Shown here piece after piece: positions 35,964 through 47,138 of a stretch of 64,000 bases of DNA (its first letter is position 1; each line of letters begins with the position of its first letter). Made by a program: the position numbers and the translations under genes. The notes under the pieces were generated by a model that made no database searches, was not told the DNA's origin, and was given only the letters and a program-made list of their open reading frames with translations. Source of the DNA: Verticillium longisporum (lineage: Eukaryota; Ascomycota; Sordariomycetes; Glomerellales; Plectosphaerellaceae); contig JAETXT010000002.1 of NCBI GenBank assembly GCA_019188255.1, positions 2,418,001-2,482,000 of the forward strand, given 5' to 3'.

Positions 35964-36817
35964 ATGGACATCTCCGTCTGGTTCATCACCGGCGCCAGCT
36001 CTGGCTTCGGCTTTGAGATCGCCAAGGTAGCCCTCGCCCGCTCCCACAAGGTCATCGCCACGGCCCGCAACACCACCAAGCTCGCCCGTCTGGCGGACCT
36101 CGGCGCGACCGTCATTCCCCTCGACGTGACGGCACCCGAATCCACCATCCGCGCCGCCCTGGCCGAGGCCCACGGCCTCCACGGCCAGCTCACGCACGTC
36201 GTCAACTCGGCCGGCTACGTCCTCGACGGCGCCGTCGAGGAGTGCACCGCCGACGAGGTCGCCGCCATGTACGCCACCAACGTCCTCGGCACGCACAAGG
36301 TCACCCGCGCCGCGGCCCCTACCTGCGCGCCCAGGGCGCCGGCGTCGTCGCCAACTTTGGCTCCCTCGGCTCCTGGGTCGGCAGCGCCGCCTGCGCCCAC
36401 TATTGCGCCACCAAGTGGGCCGTCTCGGGCCTCTCGGAGGGCCTGGCGCAGGAGCTGGGTCCCTTTGGCGTCGACGTGTGCGTCGTCGAGCCGGGCTACT
36501 TCCGCACGGGGTTCCTGAACGCCGGCGCCCGTCTGCACGCCGAGGAGCGGCTCGGGGCCTACCGGGACGGGCCCGCAGCCGAGAAGATGGCCGACTTGGA
36601 CCGCTCGAATGACAACCAGGCCGGCGACCCCGTCAAGGCCGCAGAGGTCATTGTCGACGTGCTGACGAGGTCGGGTATGGCTGAGGGTCGGGCCATCCCG
36701 CTGCGGCTGGTGCTCGGGACGGACTGCCTGGCGACCGTGAGGCAAAAGTGCAAGGACACCGTTGCGCTGTTGGATGAATGGCAGGCCGTTTCTGCTTCCA
36801 CTGATTTCGTCGTTTGA
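35964..36817 (+). CDS. Short-chain dehydrogenase/reductase; one-base frameshift in the assembly
   Basis: NAD(P)-dependent oxidoreductase of the classical SDR family; the substrate is unknown. The cofactor loop is TGASSGFG (residues 9-16), the NSAGY block follows, and the active site is Y147-x3-K151 in HYCATKWAVSGLSEGL, preceded by NFGSLGSW. VEPGYFRTGFL follows. The first half runs in one frame to TRAAAP and then breaks at the C run 36316-36319. With one extra C it reads A-P-Y-L-R-A-Q-G-A-G-V-V and continues to the stop at 36815-36817, giving 284 aa, a typical size. As given, the frame would run into an unrelated sequence ending at 36518. A homopolymer error is more likely than a real mutation, because both halves keep every catalytic motif. 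Confidence 0.9.
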
Positions 36818-37457
36818 ATACCTGCCAACGAAAGACCGAACACCAGATTGTTACATAGTCCATGATATCTCTATTTTGCGGCGTATCTCACTGTATCTGG
36901 CGGTGGCGTGCTGAATCATCGAGACTAAAGCAAGCTGTGCGTAGCCAAAGATGAACAGTCTGTCATGCGTTGCGTGAAATTCATCGACCAGTGGCCGAGA
37001 TAACATATCATTAATAATATAGTAGTCGTTATGCGGGCGACCAAACAAACATCAAAAGCATGCGAGCTCGAGATGGTGAGCTTCCAGCCTGCGCCAGCCC
37101 TCGACCCGAGAAAGCGCCTGAACAAAACGACGTGTGAAAATGCCATGCTGCGCTCGCGCCCATGTTGAAGATGGTTCAAGCCAAGCCAAAGCCAAAGCCC
37201 CGCTCCTGCCAACGCCCAGAAAACCGCTGATGCCGTGAGAAAACATGTCCCCCACCAACTCCTCCTCCCCCTCCCAACTTTTTTTTTCATGGTGTCCCTG
37301 CCTATCGATGCGCGTCTCGAGACGCCGCCCAGGCCGCCCTGCCGTTCCAGCGCCCGTATTTCTCCTCGGGCTTTGGCGGTGTTGAAACCCTTTGGTGTCG
37401 AACTGGAACTTTGCCGAGTCCGCTCCCTCTATCGTTCTGTGTATGTGTACGAAGGCA
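36818..37457. other. Convergent intergenic region
   Basis: 3' ends of the dehydrogenase and the phosphotransferase gene. No other feature recognised. Confidence 0.6.
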
Positions 37458-39125
37458 CTAGTCGTGGCGCTTGCCGTTCATGTCGTTGAGGGCAGCCTGC
37501 GCGGCAAAGGCCTGTTCGTTGGCGATTTGCTTTTCCCTGGGGATCGTGAGAGCATTGATGCCGAGGAAGTTGCAGATGCTCGTGACCACGAGGTAGGCCC
37601 AGCGAGAGTACACGACGAGGGCGAAGAAGAAGTAGGCCCAGAGGTAGATGAGCTCAGCCTTGGCCGTGACGGCAGCGACGCCGAAGCGGGGCAAGTTTCC
37701 GATGAAGGCGCCGCCGACGAGGGGCCAGAGCATGACGGTCCAGAACGGGAAGGGCTGGCGCGTCAGATGGGCGAGAATCATCTTGGTGGTCATGCGTCCA
37801 AAGACAAAGGCCATGGTGAAGCAGAAGAGCACGAGGTGGTTCTCGCGCATGAGGGTCGAGTACGGGGAGTACACCCAAGCGCCGATAGCAGCGGTGAAAA
37901 CGAGCATGGGAGTCCATTCGAGGAAGACGGGCGCGATCGGGAGGTTTTTCTGCTGACGCGCGCGAACGACGTTGTAGATGCAGAAAGGGATATGGGTGGC
38001 GAGCAGCGAGGTGATGATCATGCCAATCCAGATGTCCCGAATCGAGTAGTGGTGGATCAGCGGCATGAGGCCGAAGAAGTGCTTCTCGCCAAGTATGTCG
38101 ATGATGGGCTGGGTCCAGATGCCAGGACCGCAGATGCCGGAGGTGGCCATGATGGCGCAGGCGATCAGGATGCCCTCCGTGGGGCCGTTAATGGTGCCGA
38201 GGTAGAGCGTGTGGGTGTGGTAGGTCTCCCAGGTCGAAAAGAACATGGGCAGGCACGGGCAGAGCGCAGTAAAGACGCCGGATTTGGAGGTGCCCAGGCC
38301 CATGGCGGCAGTCTCGAGAAGACTGGCGAGAGTGCAGTTGAGCGAGTCGATGCCGTGGTCGAAGAGCTCGCCGAGACCGCTCGAGGTGCCGGTTCGTCGA
38401 GCTTGCTTTCCGTCGAGATTGTCCATGGTCTGGTACATGAACAAGCCCAGTGCGAAACTAAAGTATAGCCATGACGGTCCCTGTGCATCGTTCCTGTCAG
38501 CTGCTGTCCCATGAGTCCAACACGGCAAGGTCGCAACGTACGGGTCCCTCGAGATCGGGCATAACAATGACGAGTAGGAGGATGTTGGCCAGGATGAAGG
38601 CGAAGCCGATCAATGTCACCATGTTCGGAGCCAGCCATAGCGGCAGCAACTTGACGGAGGCTTCCCACTGCAAATAGATTCGAGAATCAGCTCTGGTTCG
38701 AGAATTGTAGCTAGACAGGAATAGCAGGCAAGCCACTGCGTAGCCTCGGGCGAGGCTGTCTTGGAGCTAGGCGCGGGGGAACGTACGTAGGGGCGGAGGA
38801 CATATTTGGATATCGGCGACTTGTCGACTGCAGAGTACTTGTACGACTTGAGGTGGATGAGGGCATCGTCGGAGATGCACTCGGCGATGGCCTGCTCTGC
38901 AAGGACATGGGCGTTAGCGTACCTCTCAAGGGTGCAGCACTGGTGGTGGTGGTGGTGGTGGTGATCGTCTCGTTGAACACGTCCCGAGTCGAGTCGTGGG
39001 GCCGTCTCGACATTTTTTCGGCGCATGAACTGTACTTTGTGCTGCACCTAAACTTGGTACAGCGCGAGGTACTTTCGCGCAGCGGGTGGGTGTGTGCTTA
39101 CTCTTGTCACTAATGAGAGACCCCA
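37458..39125 (-). CDS. Choline/ethanolamine phosphotransferase (CDP-alcohol phosphatidyltransferase)
   Basis: Last step of the Kennedy pathway: transfers phosphocholine or phosphoethanolamine from the CDP form to diacylglycerol in ER/Golgi membranes. Four exons on the minus strand: 39101..39125, 38787..38896, 38542..38667 and 37458..38480, giving 427 aa. The N-terminus has LKSYKYSAVDKSPISKYVL and LWLAPNMVTLIGF. The CDP-alcohol motif D-G-x2-A-R-x8-G-x3-D-x3-D is complete: D110, G111, A114, R115, G124, D128, D132. Several hydrophobic spans and HHYSIRDIWIGM follow. The first coding exon is only 25 nt; its donor at 39100 and phase agree with the next exon. The sequence does not separate the choline (Cpt1) from the dual (Ept1) form. 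Intact. Confidence 0.93.
38941..38963. repeat. (TGG)n microsatellite in intron 1 of the phosphotransferase gene
   Basis: Uninterrupted TGG triplets over 23 bases within the intron 38897..39100; on the coding strand they read CCA. Confidence 0.9.
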
Positions 39126-39876
39126 TCTTCAAAGGTCTTTGGGGTGAAGATGGATTGGAGGGAACAATGAAAGGAAGAAGGAAGAGAAGGGATATGGTCC
39201 CAGAAAGACGCCGCGTGCTGCCAGTACGAGAAGCAGGAATCCTAACAGCAAGACATTGCAGGGAGAATCGAGGTAATAGGGGGTTGAGCAAAAGGTGGTC
39301 AAGCGATTGGGAGGTCTGGTGGATGAAGTAATAATGCATGGTACAAATTGCCTACCTACCTGCCTGCTACCTAAAAGCACCTAGCGAGCGGACGCCGACT
39401 GAACCCTGGACGCGAGGTACTGTTGATCTCGACTGTGGGTACCCTTTTTTGGGCCCCGCAGCCTTTTAGGTGGCCTGAGCCGAACCTGGGCAATAGCCAT
39501 TCGCTTGTGACTGCTGGGGGTGCATAACCCAATCACGCATGCACAAAATCTGCCATAAGGCACCATCAAGGTCACGCTTCCACTGTGACATGACAACGTG
39601 GGGTCAAGAGACGCCATATGAATGTAGAGTCAAAGTCTCTGCCGCAGATGCCATGTTGGTGCATTCGAATCGGGAGAACCGGCATGTGACTCTCAACCCG
39701 CAACGTCACGGGTAGGATCGGATGTTCTGGCTTCTTCAGTCTCCTGCCCAGGGTCATTGTCGGCGAGGGCTTTCGATGCCACTGCAGGAGCCGAAAGAAG
39801 CGAGAACCAGAGTGAACCCGACACAGTGCGTTATGCTGCTATCGCCTACCTTCGTTGGCTTCTTACGCCATGCCCA
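39126..39876. other. Intergenic between the phosphotransferase and DUF6546 genes
   Basis: Promoter of the phosphotransferase gene and 3' end of the DUF6546 gene, both on the minus strand. Contains a stretch of tetranucleotide-like CCTA/CCTG repeats near 39352-39372. Confidence 0.6.
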
Positions 39877-41475
39877 TCACCAGATTTTCATGTCGGAAGG
39901 TCCTGTCCTGAGCTGGTCTTCTTTGACGATTTGTCGAAGCGAGACTGGTCTGATGACCTGCGTCGAGAGCTTGAGGTGACAGAGAGCATCACCATGGGAT
40001 TTGATGATTCTTCCATCTATCGAGTCGCTTTCAATCTCCACCCTGCCGTGATGATGCCGCAACGCAACTGCTTTCCAAGCTTGAGCAACGGTAGGCCTAA
40101 GGATCACTTCAGAAGTTCCTCTCAGCGTGACAGTAACCGATTGCCCATCTCGAGCTGTTCGGTAGCGGAACAACATCGCCAAGCCTTCTTTGCCGTTCCA
40201 GATCTCTATGGTTTGGATCTTGGGCATCTTCAAGGCGGCAGCGGCAGCATTCAAGAGCATACCGTCAATGTCGGCACTACTTGCATCGGGGCCTAACAGG
40301 CTCGAAGTCAGCGTCAACGATGTCAGGCTCGGCCATATACAAGATTCTCGTCGAGCATCGAAGAAATGTCGAGCATCGACTATGTATGAAGCAGACAGCA
40401 CTTCAAGATCTTTACTGGTCCTTGCAAGCTTTCGTGCCAAAGCCGTGTTTCCTTTCCGGGTTCTGATGGCTTCCAAGTCCCAGGACTTGGGAATGTCGTA
40501 GTCCTGATTGAAATTTTCAAACAAAATCATCGTCCGCAGGTCTTTGTGGAGCGAATCGAACAGCGTCTCGTGATCTACGGGAAGGTCAGAATCGTTAACG
40601 GGAAGACCACCAGGTAGCGTGAGACTGGTGGCTGCACACTCACGTTTATCTGTAAAACGCTGCATGAGGGGCTCGTCTTTCCAAGGCTCGTACCACAGTT
40701 CCTCCAGGTTGGGAAACCGCGCGAACATTCGTGCGAGATCGGTTGGCTTCCATCGACGCCGCGTCTGCTGTCGAAGATATACGCCGGTGATGGCAGGAAC
40801 CAGGGGCAGTCGTTGCCACCATATTTTCTCCAGCTCCTCGTCTTCGCATGGCAGCGGACACTCGATCTCGTCGAAAACTCTGTCTATTACCTGAGATGCC
40901 GGGGCTGTTTCTCGGCGACCGGCACGCCAGCCGTGGTCGGGGTCGTCAAATAGGTCGGTCAAAGACTGCGTCGACACCTCACTTTGTCGAAGCGAAGGAG
41001 AAGACTGGCCGGGAGGAATGTCGGGTCCGAACTCGAGGTACTTGAACCAGTGGTCAGAGTCGCTTGGCGAATAAATGCTGATGTCAAGGACCAAGTCGCC
41101 GTCAAGTTCCCACGGACTAAGAGTTGAAAAGAGATCCTCGAAAGACTGAGTGACGAACGCGCTGTCGATGTCGTTCATTCCCCAGGTATCATCATCTTCA
41201 GCCATACATATGGTACAGTCATATCGCTGAAGCTCCAAACGAAACCATATGTAGCGGATGAGGCTCCTTTTTCGACTAAGAATAGATCCAGAACTGGAAA
41301 TTCGTGTTGGCGTCAGATTGATCCTGGCAAAATTGTGCGGCTCGATGACTGAATGCCATTCTCGCGAGACGCTGGCCGCGTCAGCCAGCTTGATGCCGCT
41401 GCAGATGATGTCTTTGAGTATCTGGTTCCGTATCTCAGGGGGTAGCTTAGCCCAAGACCATGCAGCTGAGAACAT
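39877..41475 (-). CDS. F-box-like protein with DUF6546 domain
   Basis: Family of unknown function, expanded in plant-associated Sordariomycetes. The N-terminal F-box-like motif (WAKLPPEIRNQILKDIICSG) is followed by DAASVSREWHSVIEP. The middle part has RYIWFRLELQRYDCTIC and LDISIYSPSDSDHWF, which place it in DUF6546. The C-terminus has LFDSLHKDLRTMILFENFNQ and IQTIEIWNGKEGLAMLFRYR. I start at the ATG at 41475 (MFSAAWSWAKLPPE), not at earlier non-ATG openings of the frame. A 69-nt segment (40575..40643) with GTGAGT...TAG ends and no stop is probably an intron; removing it gives TDKHHETLFDSL and 509 aa. If it is retained the protein is 532 aa. A role as substrate adaptor of an SCF ligase is only suggested by the F-box-like start. 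Confidence 0.8.
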   Translation of the reverse strand: MFSAAWSWAKLPPEIRNQILKDIICSGIKLADAASVSREWHSVIEPHNFARINLTPTRISSSGSILSRKRSLIRYIWFRLELQRYDCTICMAEDDDTWGMNDIDSAFVTQSFEDLFSTLSPWELDGDLVLDISIYSPSDSDHWFKYLEFGPDIPPGQSSPSLRQSEVSTQSLTDLFDDPDHGWRAGRRETAPASQVIDRVFDEIECPLPCEDEELEKIWWQRLPLVPAITGVYLRQQTRRRWKPTDLARMFARFPNLEELWYEPWKDEPLMQRFTDKRECAATSLTLPGGLPVNDSDLPVDHETLFDSLHKDLRTMILFENFNQDYDIPKSWDLEAIRTRKGNTALARKLARTSKDLEVLSASYIVDARHFFDARRESCIWPSLTSLTLTSSLLGPDASSADIDGMLLNAAAAALKMPKIQTIEIWNGKEGLAMLFRYRTARDGQSVTVTLRGTSEVILRPTVAQAWKAVALRHHHGRVEIESDSIDGRIIKSHGDALCHLKLSTQVIRPVSLRQIVKEDQLRTGPSDMKIW

Positions 41476-42649
41476 GATTACCCCAGCGTTCCACCACGCG
41501 GTACGGAATATGTAGGCTTGTCTAGCAGAACCGGCTAATGACGCAAGGGAACCGCTTCCTAGGCGTGATAAGCGAAGTGTCGTAGGAGTTTGGCTGCAGC
41601 AGCCGATATGGTAGACTTGACAATAGGTATGGCCAGGGCCTCGGTGGCGGCAGCTTGTGCGAAGCACTTCGGGGTGTGTCTAGGTGTGTGATGATGGGTG
41701 AGGAATTATTAAGGTAGTCGGTAGTTGTCGGAGGAAAGAAGGGTCTGTTAGGTGAAGAGACGCAGTCATGGTAGAGGGTTGAAATATATCAACTCTCAAA
41801 AACGAATGAATCAGGGTGTCAATTATGGTTCTTCAAGCGGCTGTTCGACCGGTGGCGTCTTCAAATTGAGATACGGGAGGCACAATTAGACATCCACCTC
41901 ACCTTGACACCTTGACACCTTGCTAGCCGAGCATGAGACGAGTTCGTTAGCATTCTCACGGGTTAGACCATAACAGTACACCTTGGGAGCTCCGAAATAG
42001 CCACCCTCTCTATAAAGTAACTAAGAGGTCGGGCCTACAGCTGTTCAGCCATGCCAAAGGGGAGAATGAACGTGTACCAGCAGATAGAGGCGTCTTCTAA
42101 CCTGATAGACCGGGTTTAATGGCATTCGGCAATCGCTTTCAGGACGTGTCTCGATCTTACACTCTATTTCGCAGACAACTTGAGCCCCGTCATGATATCC
42201 CCCATAAATATTCAGGTGATTGGTTGCATCAGATGAATTCCTCCATCGCCGGAGTGGACAGTACAAGCGAGAAGGCCGGCGGGTCGGGCTTGCAGCTCCC
42301 TCACCAGACTCAAGACACCACGATGAATTATATCGTTCCTCTAATACACAGTGGTAGTCGAGTCCGAGGATGTAAAAATGACAGCAATCGAGGGTTCATA
42401 TAGTGGCATATGATATACTGGCTGCCGTTCCGACACGACCATCTCGCGTGTGCGCACTCACGAGACCAAGAAACGACAAGGAGTGTAGACATTAAGTTGG
42501 GAAGGCCTGGGACGTCTAGCCATGCCTTCACCACGTGCTGCGCGCTCCCTGTAAACGCCGTCCCAAATCGAAATAACCCATGCAATGCTCAACACACACC
42601 ACCATACCATGCTATCCCCCATCTCACCAATGTTCTGTCTGAGCGCCGC
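41476..42649. other. Intergenic, promoter of the DUF6546 gene
   Basis: 1.2 kb, AT-richer than the coding flanks, stop-rich in all frames. No gene recognised. Confidence 0.6.
41900..41922 (+). repeat. 8-bp tandem repeat CACCTTGA, almost three copies
   Basis: 41900-41907, 41908-41915 and 41916-41922 (last base missing). It lies about 430 nt upstream of the DUF6546 start. Confidence 0.8.
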
Positions 42650-43395
42650 TTACAGCAGGACGGCGAACCCGCCAACGAGGCCACCAATGACGACCGTCAG
42701 GCCGAGATCCCGGCTAAGGGCAGAGGCGGCGCTGTCGTTGTTGTTGTTGTTGTTCGAGTTGCTGCTGCTGCTGTCATCGCTGTCGTCGTTGTCGTCGTTG
42801 CCAGCGAGGCCGGTGAAGATGGTGCTGCCTGAGGATGTCTGGCTCGCAGTAGCGGAGGCCGTGGGGGAGGCCGAGGACTCCGTAGCGTTGACGCGGCTGG
42901 GGTCGGTGGCACCGCATGGGTGGTCCTCACGGCACGAGCTGGCGCATGCGTTGTTCCCGTTGCCGCAGTCGGCGACGCACTGCTGGCCCCAAGCCGTGCA
43001 GACGTGGTAGGGCAGCGTTAGGGAGTACTCGGTCATGTTGGGCTTTTGTCCGTCACTGCAGATGCAGCCGTATTGCAGGGCGTCCTATGAACGTCGTTAG
43101 TAAGAGGGATGTTTGGGTGGGATTCCAAGTGCACTGACAGCATTGCAGTCGTTGACGAGAGGGTCGCCCTCGGACGTCTGGGAGCAGATCATAGGGCACG
43201 AACTCCTCTGGTCACGGCACCACGAAACTGCATGATCCATTAGTCAAGCCACTCTGAACATATGGTATGTATTGGGGTTTGCATACGTCGGATGGGCTTC
43301 TGGATCGTGTCAGGCTCGACCCAGTAGTCCTCAGCGGTCGCGGAAGCGACGAAGGCAGCGGCCACGGCCAGGAAAGTGCTCTTGAAGGACGGCAT
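42650..43395 (-). CDS. Cys-rich secreted, probably GPI-anchored protein (DUF7707/CAP22-like)
   Basis: Cell-wall or surface protein family found in filamentous ascomycetes and known from appressorium-associated CAP22 of Colletotrichum; the biochemical role is unknown. Three exons on the minus strand: 43287..43395, 43139..43227 and 42650..43084, giving 210 aa. Signal peptide MPSFKSTFLAVAAAFVASATA. The Cys-rich domain has SWCRDQRSSCPMICSQ, VNDCNADALQYGCICSDG, YHVCTAWGQQCVADCG and ACASSCREDHPCG. A Ser/Thr/Asn/Asp linker with an eight-residue Asn-rich run and a hydrophobic C-terminus (LGLTVVIGGLVGGFAVLL) follow, as expected for GPI attachment. The second donor is GTCAGT, slightly off consensus. 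Intact. Confidence 0.88.
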
Positions 43396-46282
43396 GGTGA
43401 CAGATGCGTGTGTGAATGGCGATGGTAAGCTTGCGCTGAGTACCTAGATCGTCAAGAAGTCTTGTTATACTGCTACTTGGGTTTCCCGGTCAGCCAACGT
43501 GAATCAAGACATTCCTCGAGGGCCCAAGAGCTGGGCTACCGCCACGGCAAGACACACAACACACCATGCGTGTCTCTTGCCAAGATGAATGCACAAACTT
43601 ACAACGAAAGTGAGAGCGCCGTTCAATTGCTGGTTCGACGTGGCGAGATGATCGGAGGTCAACGAGACGTGTCGGCTGACTCAATGGGTGTTGACGGCTC
43701 AAAGGGGGGAATTATAAAGCGATAGACTGAAAAACGACGGTAGCGAGAGACAAACAGGTATGGAAACCGTTGAGAGCACGAAGGATAACGTAACGCAACA
43801 AGTGAGGAGCTGGCTGGCACGATGCGAGTGAAGTCAGGAAAGAGCTGGGCCAGGGCGGGAGACCGCGGGAAGGGGGAGAGATGAGCTTTTCTACTGCCCC
43901 ATGGTAGTCGAGAGGACGGGCCAGGGTCCCCCTCGTCACCTCGAACTGGCGATATCGTCAAATAGCGGGTGACATTGGGTGCAGCAGTGTCGTAGCCAGC
44001 CACTCGGCGTTTTTTCGACAGGGGTCGCCCGCTATTCCCATGCCGGGCCCCAATCACTTCGACACACAAACTTCGGTAGGGGGCCACCAAGGGCCCGAGG
44101 CGACAGGGGTTGTCTGGGGATCTGGCTGCTGGGCAAATAAGCTAGGCCTGTGCTAAGATTGAGATCTGGTGGGCCGAGCGACTGCGTGTCTGACCTGACG
44201 CCTTTCTCCTCTCCACTACTCATCCGCTGTCCCTGTCTTTTGTTGTTGCTCCGTCGGTCGTGCCATCGGGACTCGCAGCATGTCTCCGGTGCTCGACTGG
44301 CGGTGGGCGGACCTTTTGCTGTGATGGCGCGAGGGAGGGGCGAGTCGCTGTCTTGGCTTCAAGACACGGGCCAGATTTTGCGTCGCATTCTTTTTTTTTT
44401 TACCGCATGAACACGAGCATACATGACCTTCTGACATCTGATGGTGGAGGCGAGAGGAAGACTCACTCACCCGCCCATAAAAAAACGCCAGGCAGAGCCA
44501 GGCATCACGACGCTGGCCAGGCCAGGCCAAGGCCAGCCAGCCCGGACTTCCCATGCCTCGCGATCTGTACGAGCCTGCCCCGTTCCAATCGTTTGCCTGT
44601 GTAGCCACTCCACGATCTCGCCACGAAAGAATGATTGCCGTCAAACCCCTCCTGCTCGACGTTTCGGAGCACACGAGCCCTCGAATGGGGTGGTGGATTG
44701 TTCGTATCCGCTGCCTCACGAGGTTGGGTGCAGAACGGTCAACGCGGCTAGCGATGCAAGCCTAAGGCGATTCGGGGAGATCGGAAGAGCGTCGATAACG
44801 GGCTTCCTCGTTGGCCATTGGAGGAGGCAAAGACCACAGCACAGGCAGTCTGAGGCAGACCTTCGGACGACTGACCATGTCCTCCGGGGCGCCTCAGCCT
44901 GCTCGGCAGCCATTGTGGCTCGTTGAGCAGACCGCCAGGATAATCCCTACCTATACCCAAGACGCCCCTTCAAACTCAATGACGAGGTCAAGACCCAGCC
45001 ATCAATGGCAGCTTCTCGGTGGGAAGGGAGAAAAGGCGGATCCATCCACGAGACACTATCTTACCGAGCCGCAGGTAAACAACAAAAAGTCTGGGGGCAC
45101 ACTTGACAGGGGGCTGATCACTCACTGCCTTTTTTTTCTCTCGTGCATATGCACCTTGCGTTTCGCCGTTTCAACGTCCCAGATTGGTTGGGGCTAGCAC
45201 CTCAAGCTTCCCCTCCATCCTTTCCCCCACGACAAGGGCCATTTACGGAGTGCGGAAGAGTTCCAAGCTTTCAAAGGGGCTGTGCGAGCTTGATGTTGAG
45301 TAAACTGGTGGTTTTTAGCGGCATTCGTTCGTTCCGATGGCTAGTGCGCCGCAAGCTTGTGTTTCTCTCAGCGAACTCTCCTCATCGTGGCCCACTGCGG
45401 GCGAGCTGTAGCGACGCCTCTTGCCGCCAACCTAGCTTATCCGAGTGCGGACAAAGACCTGAGCCTTGAAGCCATTCGACCGTGTACATGCCGATGAGCT
45501 GTTACAGAGCTGGCTAGGTAGCTGGACACTTGCCTCAAGTCGAGGTTCAATGTTGCAAATCGCCATTCTTCGTGGATAGAGGAGAACTCGACAACAGGCA
45601 TCCATGCCATGGATAATTGCCAGGACTGGGCAAAGACTGTTGCCAAGGGGCCAGAAAGACCTTGTCGTTTGCACATCAACTTTCATTGAAGTGTCTCGGT
45701 AAACAATGGTCGCCGTCATCGGGTCCACCTGACATGTCCTCCCTGATGGACGGGACTGGCATGCTTCTTGGGGTGGTGAAGCAGCAGAAGGCTGCCGCAG
45801 AGGGCTGCCCCGCGATGCTGATAGTAATAGTGCCCCACCATTCCTTCTGACGGGACGCAATGGAGAGGCAGCTAGCGCTCAGGATTGGTTGCAGAACATT
45901 TGCGATCACATCACCCAGCCACGCTGCTGTGACGACTGGGATCAGAACCGGGACCAGGCCTAACCCTTCCAGAAGCACTCGTTAGAAGCTTCACTTCCAT
46001 GCGATCCGGGTAGCAAGACTATCCATCACCCATCCTTCTCAATTGACCAGTCCCCCATCACCGGTTGCAACCATCGGATCCGTACGACTACGACTGCGCC
46101 AAAACTCCCCAATAATATTATTACAGCTGCCGCACGACGTACCGAGAGGCGCATATTGAGAAATAGGCTCTCCCGGTTTCTCGGATTCCGCCCAGACGAA
46201 CCTTTGACATTGCATCCGAGAGCCACGGCGCACGCTTCAGAGTTCTTCCGACGCTCGGTACACTGCCATTCTGCATGGTTTC
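43396..46282. other. Long divergent intergenic region (2.9 kb)
   Basis: The longest gene-free stretch in the window. It separates the DUF7707 gene (-) from YPT35 (+). It contains a possible TATA (GTATAACA on the minus strand near 43461-43468), an A/T homopolymer near 44389-44400, and GGCCA-rich short repeats around 44513-44545. Open frames here show no family resemblance. Confidence 0.55.
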
Positions 46283-47138
46283 ATGGACCTCGCCACCGAC
46301 CTGGAGGCCCGCAGCACTGGCAAAGGCACTGGCCATGATGATGGTGTAGGCGGAGCCAGCAATGGCTCAGGCATCAAGCTCACGACTCCCACGAATGCCG
46401 TCGGGACGGCTGCCAATGGCCCGCCGAGCTCTGACGACGACGCCGCGCACGACGACTCGGACGCATGGGCATCTGCCGTTACCAGTCCGGCGTCGATAAC
46501 TTCGCCCCCATATTGGACGAACAGCCACTCCCACCAAAGGTCCATATCCAACATGTCGGCCGAGTCGGTCCTGCCAGCAGGTGCCATCACCATGCAGGAT
46601 CACGAGGTCAGCGACCCCGATCATCGGAATAAGGCTTGTTGGGCGAAGAGCGTCGAGATTGTTGATCACGTCGTCATCAACGGCAGCGCGACCAACATCG
46701 GTGCCTTTGTGGTTTGGAATATCAAAGTCGAGACGCTACGGGTCAGTTGTCCCTCCCTTTTCTGTAGCAGACAGATGGCATGTGATGGTGTTCTGACTGG
46801 AATTGCCCATTTCTCCAGGGAAGTTATATGAATATCCGCAAGCGCTACTCCGAATTCGACGATCTGAGGGAGAAGCTGATGATGACATTTCCACACTTTG
46901 AGGCTGCCGTTCCGCCTCTCCCACCGAAAAGTGTGATATCGAAGTTCCGACCCAAGTTCCTCGACAAGCGGCGGCAGGGCCTCCAATACTTCCTCAAGTA
47001 TGTTCAGCCCAGCCCCCTCTCTGACGCTCGCAACCAGCAGTACATGTCGTGAAAACGATGGCTAACCGCCGTAGCTGTATTATGCTCAATCCCGAGTTCT
47101 CTGGGTCCCCGGTGCTCAAGGATTTTCTTTTCTCGTGA
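46283..47138 (+). CDS. ypt35: PX-domain protein Ypt35
   Basis: Endosome/vacuole protein that binds PI3P by its PX domain; in yeast it recruits Vps13 to contact sites. Exons: 46283..46741, 46819..46997 and 47075..47138, giving 233 aa. The first 110 residues are Ser/Asp/Ala-rich and probably disordered. The PX domain runs to the C-terminus: WAKSVEIVDHVVING, GAFVVWNIKVETL, then GSYMNIRKRYSEFDDLREKL, AVPPLPPKS and KFRPKFLDKRRQGLQYFL, with MLNPEFSGSPVLKDFLFS at the end. RKRYSEFDDLR and PPLPPK are the lipid-binding and Pro-rich loop motifs. Both introns restore the phase exactly. Intact. Confidence 0.92.

Noticed and set aside
37392..38468. Plus-strand ORF of 358 codons antisense to the phosphotransferase
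   Set aside because: Highly charged Glu/Asp/Gly-rich reading, the complement of a membrane protein; no independent support.
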